Positions 15,077-20,591 of a stretch of DNA of 20,591 nt are shown here, piece after piece (the first letter of the stretch is position 1; every line of letters begins with the position of its first letter). Made by a program: the position numbers and the translations under genes. This stretch comes from JAXDBV01 sp034678415 (GTDB taxonomy: Bacteria; Bacteroidota; Bacteroidia; Bacteroidales; VadinHA17). The stretch is taken from contig JAXDBV010000250.1 of assembly GCA_034678415.1 (NCBI GenBank), positions 1 to 20,591 of the forward strand, in the 5' to 3' direction. The notes under the pieces were generated by a model. It saw only the letters and a program-made list of their open reading frames with translations. It searched no databases and was not told the DNA's origin.

Positions 15077-16030
15077 TTAAGTTGTTTTAGTTTTAAAGAC
15101 ATCTCTGCGTTCATGCTCTTCCACTGCTCTGTCAATGCTTGTTTTCTTTCTTTCAGGTTCTTTAGGTTTCAAGACAGGTTCCGACTGTCTTTTCACCTCA
15201 GGCACACCATCTCCTTTGGTTTTTGAGACCTCCTCCTGGATCTTGGCGTTCTTGCCCCTGATCTCAGCAATCTCAGTCTCAGCCTTTATATCTTGGTCAT
15301 AATTGACTCCTTTGTAGATAACCTCCAAAAACTCCTTGCTCACATTACCGGTAACCAGCCCATGCAACACCTTATTTACCTGATCAACAAAAAATTTCCC
15401 CTGCTCATCATCCATTTTCTTCTCGGTCACGAATTCATCAAATGACTTAAAGGAGTTGGTTAGGTTATTCTCATACTCCTTTCTGGCCTTCTTCTCGTCA
15501 GCAACCCTCTGCAACCTATCCTCGTTTGCTTTCTTGAATTGCTCATAACCCTCATCACCCTCTTTCAACATCAGGGTTGCAGGATCAACCTGTTTGGCCA
15601 GGGCAACCAAAAATGGTACCCCATCCGCAACATCCCGGACTATCTCTGATAGTTCCATGTTGGCATCAAATACCTCCAACAGTCTGGCGTTTGCAGCCCT
15701 GCTGTCAGCCACGTATTTCTCATTCTCCTCTATCTTGGCAATTAGCGCCGTCTTGGCCTCTGCCGGATCCTTGAACTCCTGGTCGGGGAAATACGCCGTG
15801 GCTTTTTCTAAAAGAACCTTATCGGGATCAACCTGTTCCTTCTTATCCTCAGCCTTCTCCTCCTTTTTCTCCCCCGGCTGCTCTTTCTTTTCTTCACCTT
15901 CGGGCTTCTCCTCCCCCTCTTTCACCTCCTTGTTTTCTTCCTTAGGAGTCTCCGCTGAGTTTTCAACCTTCTTTTCAACATCCCCCTTACTATCTTCAGG
16001 TTTCTGAACTTCCTGTTCTACCTTGGTCAT
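15077..16030 (-). CDS. Scaffold-like protein upstream of the major capsid
   Basis: The 317-residue product starts with a very charged, low-complexity Glu/Lys-rich stretch (about 1-75), followed by long helical and coiled-coil segments (around EKATAYFPDQEFKDPAEA, then KKANEDRLQRVADEKKARKE) and ends in a basic tail. No catalytic motif is seen. A gene of this composition immediately upstream of the capsid gene is typical of phage scaffolding proteins that guide procapsid assembly and are later expelled. It is the first gene of the minus-strand late operon, fired from the divergent region 16031-16161. Confidence 0.72.
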   Translation of the reverse strand: MTKVEQEVQKPEDSKGDVEKKVENSAETPKEENKEVKEGEEKPEGEEKKEQPGEKKEEKAEDKKEQVDPDKVLLEKATAYFPDQEFKDPAEAKTALIAKIEENEKYVADSRAANARLLEVFDANMELSEIVRDVADGVPFLVALAKQVDPATLMLKEGDEGYEQFKKANEDRLQRVADEKKARKEYENNLTNSFKSFDEFVTEKKMDDEQGKFFVDQVNKVLHGLVTGNVSKEFLEVIYKGVNYDQDIKAETEIAEIRGKNAKIQEEVSKTKGDGVPEVKRQSEPVLKPKEPERKKTSIDRAVEEHERRDVFKTKTT

Positions 16031-16072
16031 ACTACAATAATTTGTTATTATTTTGGGCGCAAATTATACTAT

Positions 16073-16147
16073 TAGTTTGTAATTTATTGAGATATTCTAA
16101 CCAAAAAGTGTAATAATATTATATATTTACAAATTGTAGTTTGTAAA
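16073..16147. promoter_or_regulatory. Divergent phage promoter region with operator-like dyad and direct repeat
   Basis: The gap between the scaffold gene (minus) and the HTH gene (plus) is very AT-rich. It holds a perfect 8-bp inverted repeat, TTTACAAA at 16126-16133 and TTTGTAAA at 16140-16147, with a 6-base spacer. TAGTTTGTAA at 16137-16146 recurs exactly at 16073-16082. The spacing and symmetry suggest a dimeric regulator binding two sites in the region that sets late versus early/terminase transcription. No exact TAnnTTTG promoter is seen here. Confidence 0.55.
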
Positions 16148-16161
16148 CTAATTTAACATCA

Positions 16162-16377
16162 ATGCACATACCTAATAAGTTCCCTACCACAAGGGAACGT
16201 CACAAGAGAATATTAGAAGCCTATAAGGAGGTCTTGGAATCGTACACAAAAGACCAACGCTCCGAGGTAAGAAGAGGTACCTTGTGGAGCAAGGTTGCTG
16301 AAATAACCAATTACAGTGAAAGCACTATAAGGGCGTATGTTAACTACTATTTGAAACACCCCCATGAAATTGTTTAG
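16162..16377 (+). CDS. Small helix-turn-helix protein, possible small terminase
   Basis: This 71-residue, all-helical, basic protein contains a likely helix-turn-helix near its C-terminus (WSKVAEITNYSESTIRAYVNYY). It is the first gene of the plus-strand operon and lies directly upstream of the large terminase, the usual place of the small terminase, which recognises viral DNA for packaging. Small terminases are often longer, so it may equally be a regulator acting on the dyad just upstream. Its start follows an A/T-rich leader. Confidence 0.6.
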   Translation: MHIPNKFPTTRERHKRILEAYKEVLESYTKDQRSEVRRGTLWSKVAEITNYSESTIRAYVNYYLKHPHEIV

Positions 16378-16465
16378 AAGATACGAGAAGGATATTGAGA
16401 ATCTTATAAAACTTACCAGGCAGATAGTACGAAAGTCGGCTAATGAACATCATAGAGGAAAATAA
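16364..16465 (+). CDS. Possible 33-residue bridging ORF between HTH gene and terminase
   Basis: The product MKLFRRYEKDIENLIKLTRQ... is amphipathic and strongly basic. Its ATG lies 14 bases inside the end of the HTH gene, and its stop lies 23 bases past the terminase start, so it overlaps both neighbours and could couple their translation. Without homologues I cannot exclude chance; it is listed because the gap otherwise holds no gene. Confidence 0.3.
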   Translation: MKLFRRYEKDIENLIKLTRQIVRKSANEHHRGK

Positions 16466-18398
16466 AAGGCGACTTGCCGGGTTCAACGCTGCATATGATC
16501 CCGTGACAGGGATTGGCTCTCCAATCGACCGGGAGAGAATCAGCTATTTCTCCAAGGGTGTCCACTATGACTATTGGGCACCGAAGGAAATGATCAAACA
16601 GCCTCTTTTGTGGAGTTTGAAGAAGGAGGGATCCGTTGAGGCGGTCCTCAAAAAATATTATCAATATACACCGACTCTGCAGGATGCCATTGAAATTGAG
16701 TTGATTAAGGAAAGATACAAACACGATTTTGAGTTTTGGGCTTACACCTGTGTCAAAATCCAGGATAAGATAACAAAGAAGATAGTCCCATTCCGGCTAA
16801 ACAGGGCACAACGAAGACTTGTAGCACGCTTGGAGAGGATGAGACTTAAAGGTGTCCCAATACGAATTATAGTATTAAAGGCCCGCCAGTGGGGTGGTTC
16901 AACCCTTGTCCAGATATACATGGCCTGGATTCAGATAATCCACAAGAAAAATTGGCACAGTGTTATAATAGCTGATGTAAAGGATCAAGCACGTAATATA
17001 CGTGGTATGTATAACCGTATGGCTGATTATTATCCCTCAATATTTGGCAAGATAGAACTACTTCCCTACCAAAACTCATCATCCATAAAGGTGATAAAAG
17101 ACCGGGATTGCATCATAGGTGTAGGATCTGTCCAGGAGCCTGAGGCCATGAGATCATTTGACTTTGCCATGGCTCACCTGAGCGAGGTGGGAAGCTGGCA
17201 ATCGACCGGTCATGTGTCTGCAGAAGCACTGGCACAGAATATACGGGCCATGGTTCCCTCCACACCCTATTCAATTATTGTCATGGAATCTACGGCCAAG
17301 GGTGTGGGAAACTTTTTCCACCGGGAATGGCAAGCAGCCGTATCAGGGGAAAGTGGATATGAACCCCTCTTTGTTGCCTGGTGGGAGATTGAGATGTATC
17401 AAAGGAAGATACATGATTATGACAAGTTCATAAGTAACATGAACGAGTATGATCACTTCCTTTGGAACTTAGGTGCGACCCTCGAATCAATAAACTGGTA
17501 TAACTGGTTTAAAAAGCATGAACATTACGAGGATTGGCGTATGCACGAAGAATTTCCCTCAACGGATACTGAGGCCTTTCAGAGTTCCGGTCATCGTGCT
17601 TTTCATCCGTTATACGTGATAAAGGCAAGGAAGACCTGTTTACCCCCGGAGTTTACGGGTCGCCTGGTATCAAAAGCCAGGAAAGGGCCTGAGGCACTTG
17701 TGGGCATAAGATTTGAGGAGTTAGAGGGTGCCGAACTGCGGGTATGGCTGAAACCAGACAAAGATTCAAATGTGGCCAACCGGTATGCTCTATTTGCCGA
17801 TATTGGTGGCAGGACAGAAAAATCCTGTCGATCATCCATTGTTGTGTTAGACCGGTACTGGATGATAGATGGTGGTCCGTGTGAGGTTGCTGCCTCGTGG
17901 TCGGGACACCTCGATCAGGACCTTTTTGCCTGGGAGGCCGTTAAACTTGCGAGTTGGTATAATAACGGATTGTTGGGTGTGGAGACTAATAGCCTGGACC
18001 ATGAGCAGGAAGGGGATCATTTTCTCACCGTCCTGGACGAGATTGCACCCTACTATACCAACCTCTATGCCCGTACCACACCGGAAAAGATCAGGCAGGG
18101 TTATCCAACAATGTGGGGATGGCTCACAGACAGGCGTACCAAACCATTAATGATTGATGCATTAAATGCTGCATTGCGTGACGAATCATATATAGAAAGG
18201 GAACTTGAAGCCTGTGACGAAATGGACACCTACGAATTTAAAGACAGCAAGTATCAGGCAAGAGAAGGGAACTATGCTGACCGTGTGATAACCAGGGCCG
18301 GAGCGCTGGTATTGGCATTGAACTATATGCCAATGCCAAAGATTGTTGAACCATATAAACCATCTGTACCAGGAATAATGACTGAATCAACATTTTGA
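16443..18398 (+). CDS. terL: Phage terminase large subunit
   Basis: The 651-residue packaging motor has an N-terminal ATPase and a C-terminal nuclease. The Walker A-type motif KARQWGGST is at 146-154, the Walker B-like HLSE at 245-248, and the coupling-type motif MESTAKG at 281-287. The RNase H-like nuclease is seen in FADIGG (D453), GVETNS (E514) and NYADR (D613), three acidic residues in the expected order. It is intact and of normal length. It is downstream of the HTH gene and, unusually, is followed by nucleotide-metabolism genes rather than a portal gene. Confidence 0.95.
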   Translation: MNIIEENKRRLAGFNAAYDPVTGIGSPIDRERISYFSKGVHYDYWAPKEMIKQPLLWSLKKEGSVEAVLKKYYQYTPTLQDAIEIELIKERYKHDFEFWAYTCVKIQDKITKKIVPFRLNRAQRRLVARLERMRLKGVPIRIIVLKARQWGGSTLVQIYMAWIQIIHKKNWHSVIIADVKDQARNIRGMYNRMADYYPSIFGKIELLPYQNSSSIKVIKDRDCIIGVGSVQEPEAMRSFDFAMAHLSEVGSWQSTGHVSAEALAQNIRAMVPSTPYSIIVMESTAKGVGNFFHREWQAAVSGESGYEPLFVAWWEIEMYQRKIHDYDKFISNMNEYDHFLWNLGATLESINWYNWFKKHEHYEDWRMHEEFPSTDTEAFQSSGHRAFHPLYVIKARKTCLPPEFTGRLVSKARKGPEALVGIRFEELEGAELRVWLKPDKDSNVANRYALFADIGGRTEKSCRSSIVVLDRYWMIDGGPCEVAASWSGHLDQDLFAWEAVKLASWYNNGLLGVETNSLDHEQEGDHFLTVLDEIAPYYTNLYARTTPEKIRQGYPTMWGWLTDRRTKPLMIDALNAALRDESYIERELEACDEMDTYEFKDSKYQAREGNYADRVITRAGALVLALNYMPMPKIVEPYKPSVPGIMTESTF

Positions 18399-18439
18399 TC
18401 GCCAACCAAGTAATAAAAACAATCAATAAACCAAAAAAA

Positions 18440-18796
18440 ATGAAAGTATTAAAATGTTACATCGCCGGAAAACTAAATGACAATGCAGTGGGGTATATTA
18501 ATAACCTCCACAATATGATGATGACTGCGGAGATGGTTCGTAAAGCGGGACTATCTGTTTATGTTCCCTGTCTCGATTTGCTAATGGGTATGGTTCATGG
18601 GGGTTATGATTATGGAGACTATTTCAACAATTCACAGCCATGGCTTGAATCGTCCGACTGTCTATTTCTTGTCCCCGGCTGGGAGACCTCTGATGGGACA
18701 AGAAAAGAAATACAACTGGCAACTGAGTTAAGCATACCGATATTCTCAAATCTTGATACCTTGAAAACATGGATAAGCGAACAGTGGGAAAACTGA
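18440..18796 (+). CDS. DUF4406 / nucleoside 2-deoxyribosyltransferase-like protein
   Basis: The 118-residue product starts at MKVLKCYIAGKL (the frame is open 15 codons upstream). The CYIAGKL start, the VYVPCLDLL strand, the acidic SSDCLFLVPGWETSDGTRKE segment and the following QLATELSIPIF helix-strand match the deoxyribosyltransferase-like fold, in which a W-(E)-S-x-G-x-x-x-E segment binds the nucleoside. These proteins occur in many phages and are thought to recycle or modify nucleosides. The gene overlaps the kinase gene by 28 bases, so the two are probably translated together. Confidence 0.8.
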   Translation: MKVLKCYIAGKLNDNAVGYINNLHNMMMTAEMVRKAGLSVYVPCLDLLMGMVHGGYDYGDYFNNSQPWLESSDCLFLVPGWETSDGTRKEIQLATELSIPIFSNLDTLKTWISEQWEN

Positions 18797-19353
18797 TTAT
18801 TGGGCTATCCGGATCTGCTGGCAGTGGCAAGACAACAGTGGCTAAACATATCTATACGTGGTTATGGACGCATGGATATACAGCATACCGCTGGGCATTT
18901 GCCGATGCTGTGAAACTGGTGGCAGCCACGGCACTGGATCTTCCCCTGAACTATTTTATGGATGAGGAGAGTAAAAAACAAAGGGTTGAGATTGGTCCCA
19001 ATACATCTATGTTGGGCAGGACATTTCTACAGTTGGTGGGAACAGAATGTTTCAGGAATAATATCCATCCTGAATTCTGGTGCCACAGGCTTCTCACTCG
19101 TATCAACGCTATCGACAAAGGCATCTTCCTCATACACGATGTAAGGTTCCTAAACGAGGCTGATGCAATAAGAAATTCTGGTGGTGTACTGGTAGGCATT
19201 CACCGACCTGGCCTTGATAGCAGTGATAAGCACCAATCCGAACAGGAATGGAAAGATATAATTACAGATTACTGCCTAACCAATGATGGTACGTTGCAAA
19301 TGCTGAAAGACAAGTCAATAGAACTGATAAACAACATTATAAGTAGCGTATAA
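18769..19353 (+). CDS. Deoxynucleoside monophosphate kinase
   Basis: The 194-residue product phosphorylates dNMPs to dNDPs for phage DNA synthesis. The P-loop GSAGSGKTT is at 15-23. GRTFLQLVGTECFRNNIHPEFW (about 83-104) matches the (R)xxLQxxGTexxR...W block of T4 gp1-type kinases. IHDVRFLNEAD (about 122-132) and KHQSE (154-158) are two more family blocks. It overlaps the deoxyribosyltransferase-like gene, which makes a small nucleotide-metabolism pair on the plus strand. Confidence 0.88.
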   Translation: MDKRTVGKLIIGLSGSAGSGKTTVAKHIYTWLWTHGYTAYRWAFADAVKLVAATALDLPLNYFMDEESKKQRVEIGPNTSMLGRTFLQLVGTECFRNNIHPEFWCHRLLTRINAIDKGIFLIHDVRFLNEADAIRNSGGVLVGIHRPGLDSSDKHQSEQEWKDIITDYCLTNDGTLQMLKDKSIELINNIISSV

Positions 19354-19362
19354 TAATAACCA

Positions 19363-19401
19363 GCCACCACCCCAATGGATGCTACACGATTGGGTGGTGG
19401 C
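19363..19401 (+). promoter_or_regulatory. GC-rich hairpin between kinase and coiled-coil genes
   Basis: GCCACCACCC pairs with GGGTGGTGGC (10 bp), extended by two A:T pairs past a single bulged C, around a 14-base loop. It starts 10 bases past the kinase stop codon. No U-tract follows, so it is not a standard terminator; it may protect the upstream mRNA or hide the start codon at 19375, which lies at the edge of the loop. Confidence 0.5.
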
Positions 19402-19416
19402 GCAAAACTTAAAACA

Positions 19417-19686
19417 ATGGAAGCAGCCAAAACGCAACCCGAATTTGCAATTATCCTGGATGAATTTAAACAAGAATTATCCAAGATGGAGGATCATGCA
19501 CATGCTATTCTCGAGAAAACTTACAGAATAAAAGATCACCGAGAAACCAAGAATGAACGCCCTGACGAAATACAACAGCCGGGCCAGGGTATAATTGATG
19601 AACTTAACTTTTGCTTAAGAAAAATGAGTGATCTGAACAACATTCTCGAACAAGCCAAAATAGGCTTGATTAAGTTTGTTGGTTAA
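19417..19686 (+). CDS. Small coiled-coil hypothetical protein
   Basis: The 89-residue product (MEAAKTQPEFAII...) is mostly helical, with two amphipathic helices (about 8-38 and 60-86) joined by a polar linker that includes ERPDEIQQPGQG. I chose ATG 19417 rather than 19375 because the latter is in the loop of the GC-rich hairpin and because the A-rich leader before 19417 is typical here. The function is unknown. It is either the last phage gene before the cassette array or the gene of a first cassette whose left boundary I cannot see. Confidence 0.6.
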   Translation: MEAAKTQPEFAIILDEFKQELSKMEDHAHAILEKTYRIKDHRETKNERPDEIQQPGQGIIDELNFCLRKMSDLNNILEQAKIGLIKFVG

Positions 19687-19753
19687 AATGTGTCGGCATA
19701 GGGTGTATATTTTGCCGTAGGAATTAAGGTGACGAGATGCTATCTTAAATGGT

Positions 19754-19886
19754 GGCTAACGGTTCGCAGCTATGCCCAGTTGGGCAATTAAAAGTATTAA
19801 TTTTCAATAACAGATAAAACTTAATAAAATGGAAGAAACTTCAAAAAAGAACGAAACTGCCCAATTGGGTATAGGTGCTGTTAGGC
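19754..19886 (+). other. attC: attC recombination site 1 (133 bp)
   Basis: R'' GGCTAAC (19754-19760) and R' GTTAGGC (19880-19886) frame a long imperfect inverted repeat: CTATGCCCAGTTGGGCA (19770-19786) can pair over all 17 positions with 19858-19874 (two wobble pairs). The R-to-L spacers are unequal, 9 and 5 bases, and about 71 bases form the variable central part. This is the attC architecture, and the crossover is expected between G19880 and T19881. The central part holds an A-rich leader and ATG (19829). Confidence 0.88.
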
Positions 19887-19903
19887 ACAGTGCTTCTGTC
19901 AGG

Positions 19904-20092
19904 ATGTGGGAAATATATAGTGTTTTGACTGGAATACGATATAAAATTGAAGTAAAGAAATGGTATGGTTGGGTTCAACCATCAATTTCTTATTCGGAAG
20001 ATGGTCAATTTTATGATAAAAAAGAAGCTGATAAGTGGTTTGATTACTTATCTGGGAATAAAGACAAAAAGAAATTGATTGCGCTGGCATAG
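19904..20092 (+). CDS. Cassette 1 hypothetical protein
   Basis: The 62-residue product begins MWEIYSVLTGIRYKIEVKKW and ends with a Lys-rich KDKKKLIALA; it looks like a small alpha/beta soluble protein (two strands, a YDKKEADKWFDYL helix). I recognise no family. ATG 19904 is the first start inside the cassette. The same frame is open further upstream to ATG 19829, which lies inside the previous attC; that longer form (87 residues) would add MEETSKKNETAQ and a stretch crossing the recombination point. Which start is used is not known. Confidence 0.65.
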   Translation: MWEIYSVLTGIRYKIEVKKWYGWVQPSISYSEDGQFYDKKEADKWFDYLSGNKDKKKLIALA

Positions 20093-20098
20093 CATTGT

Positions 20099-20194
20099 GG
20101 CTAACGATTTGGCGGTATGGTTTTGTAAGCCTACCACTGCCGTTTCAAATCGCTAAAAATTTCAAAGGCTTATAAACTATACCGCTTGTTAGGC
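20099..20194 (+). other. attC: attC recombination site 2 (96 bp)
   Basis: R'' GGCTAAC (20099-20105) and R' GTTAGGC (20188-20194) frame a stem in which GCGGTATGGTTT (20112-20123) pairs with 20174-20185 (one wobble pair), continued by AAGCC (20127-20131) with GGCTT (20167-20171) around a small asymmetric bulge. Spacers between R and L boxes are unequal (6 and 2 bases), as usual. The central part is about 35 bases. Crossover is expected after G20188. Confidence 0.9.
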
Positions 20195-20228
20195 TTTCGT
20201 GCTTTGCGGGTGGGAAAATCAAACGAAA

Positions 20229-20468
20229 ATGGAAAAAGTCACAGTAAATGCAGAGTTGCTTTTTGTTCTTGAAAGTAAACAACAATGGGTAAACAGAGTA
20301 CCTGGAATACTGCCTGAGAAAATTAGAGGCGGTGAAACTTGGATATGGGTTGACAAAAATGGAGATGTGTTTGAATGCGGAAAAGATTTTATGGTTGCAG
20401 AAGAAAAATCAACTTATCCGTGCAAGGTGTATAGATTGAGTAATGTAGCGGGGGCGCATGAAGCCTAA
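20229..20468 (+). CDS. Cassette 2 hypothetical protein
   Basis: The 79-residue product begins MEKVTVNAELLFVLESKQQW and contains GETWIWVDKNGDVFECG followed by a short basic segment and YRLSNVAGAHEA. It looks like a small mixed alpha/beta soluble protein with two Cys; no family is recognised. ATG 20229 follows an A-rich leader (AATCAAACGAAA), better than the upstream GTG at 20199. Its TAA stop lies inside the R'' box of attC3, the typical arrangement of a cassette ORF. Confidence 0.75.
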   Translation: MEKVTVNAELLFVLESKQQWVNRVPGILPEKIRGGETWIWVDKNGDVFECGKDFMVAEEKSTYPCKVYRLSNVAGAHEA

Positions 20469-20591
20469 CGGTCGGTTGTATGGCAGGTTGCCGACTTAAA
20501 AGAACTAACCTGTCAAATTAGTAGTAACTTAATAAATAGCATAAAATGAACAATAACGCAGAAACTCGGCAATCGGCTATACAACTTGTTA
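20463..20591 (+). other. attC: attC recombination site 3, cut by the window edge
   Basis: R'' GCCTAAC (20463-20469) is followed by GTTGTATGGCAGGTTGCCGA (20475-20494), which pairs with 20566-20585 at 19 of 20 positions counting two wobbles. R' begins GTTA at 20588-20591 and is truncated at the edge. The central part is about 71 bases and, like attC1, ends with an AACTTAATAAA stretch and an ATG (20546). Confidence 0.82.

Larger units (their letters stand above)
9772..20591. mobile_element. Prophage-like region (left part), with a cassette array at its right end
   Basis: From just past tRNA-Lys the genes are viral: head, lysis and terminase genes plus viral nucleotide metabolism, arranged as a minus-strand late operon and a divergent plus-strand operon. 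Portal, tail, replication and integrase genes are missing, so the element must continue to the right if it is complete. No copy of the tRNA 3' end occurs before the right edge, so the outer boundary is not seen. The attC array from 19754 is therefore most simply inside the element, but it could instead lie at or beyond its boundary. Confidence 0.75.
19754..20591 (+). mobile_element. Integron-type gene-cassette array (three attC sites, no integrase in view)
   Basis: Three attC sites in the same orientation delimit two complete cassettes, 19881-20188 (308 bp) and 20189-20588 (400 bp), each with a single short ORF upstream of its attC. The ORF of the second cassette stops inside R'' of its attC, as in many cassettes. 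The block is visibly richer in A and T than the flanking phage and host DNA. No tyrosine recombinase of the IntI type and no attI site are in the window, so it is a cluster of attC sites lacking an integrase as far as can be seen. Confidence 0.85.

Noticed and set aside
19273..19279. GCCTAAC as an isolated R'' box
   Set aside because: It lies inside the intact dNMP kinase gene (codons for Cys-Leu-Thr) and has no matching R' box or pairing arm downstream.
19363..19401. The GC-rich hairpin as a further attC site or the left end of the array
   Set aside because: It lacks R'' (RYYYAAC) and R' (GTTRRRY) boxes at its ends and has no L/R spacers.
19829..20591. The cassette ORFs as a toxin-antitoxin pair
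   Set aside because: They are separated by a full attC site, are not overlapping or co-directional in a single short operon, and neither resembles a known toxin or antitoxin.
1..20591. CRISPR array, insertion sequence, retron or diversity-generating retroelement
   Set aside because: No regular repeat-spacer array, transposase, or reverse transcriptase motif (YxDD) is present in any frame I examined.

Overview
The window looks like chromosomal DNA of a Bacteroidota (Bacteroidetes) bacterium, with a phage-derived block on the right and an integron-type gene-cassette array at the far right end. The phylum call rests on several signs: promoter -7 elements of the TAnnTTTG type (one complete promoter lies in front of tRNA-Lys), A-rich rather than Shine-Dalgarno leaders, an ECF sigma / anti-sigma unit flanked by two DUF4252 genes, and a small outer-membrane beta-barrel protein. 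No species can be named from this.

Bases 1-9771 are ordinary host DNA. They hold the end of a Lon substrate-binding-domain protein, cardiolipin synthase, an outer-membrane barrel protein, a membrane-anchored metallophosphoesterase, the four-gene DUF4252 / ECF sigma / anti-sigma / DUF4252 unit, a large glycogen-synthase-like glycosyltransferase, a short-chain dehydrogenase and tRNA-Lys(UUU).

Phage genes start directly after the tRNA-Lys, which is a likely integration site. A minus-strand late operon (16030 down to about 9847) reads scaffold-like protein, major capsid protein, terminator, head protein, head-completion-like protein, endolysin, a CAU tRNA, holin-like protein, a 48-aa phage microprotein, a spanin-like membrane protein, a head/tail adaptor-like protein and a 31-aa membrane peptide. 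Several of these genes are joined by ATGA stop/start overlaps. A 130-bp divergent promoter region with an operator-like dyad separates this operon from a plus-strand operon: a small HTH protein (possible small terminase), large terminase, a DUF4406/deoxyribosyltransferase-like protein, deoxynucleoside monophosphate kinase and a coiled-coil hypothetical. Portal, tail and integrase genes are absent, so the phage probably continues past the right edge.

The last 840 bases are different in kind: AT-rich DNA with three attC recombination sites (19754-19886, 20099-20194, and 20463 to the window edge) in one orientation. Each has R'' (GGCTAAC or GCCTAAC) and R' (GTTAGGC) boxes around a long imperfect stem. 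They delimit two complete cassettes of 308 and 400 bp, each with one small unknown ORF. No integron integrase is visible, so this is a cluster of attC sites without an integrase as far as the window shows. The first and third attC sites also carry a similar A-rich start region whose ATG opens a reading frame running through the crossover point in the same phase. A cassette array joined to phage DNA, with attC sites that may supply translation starts, is the most unusual thing here.
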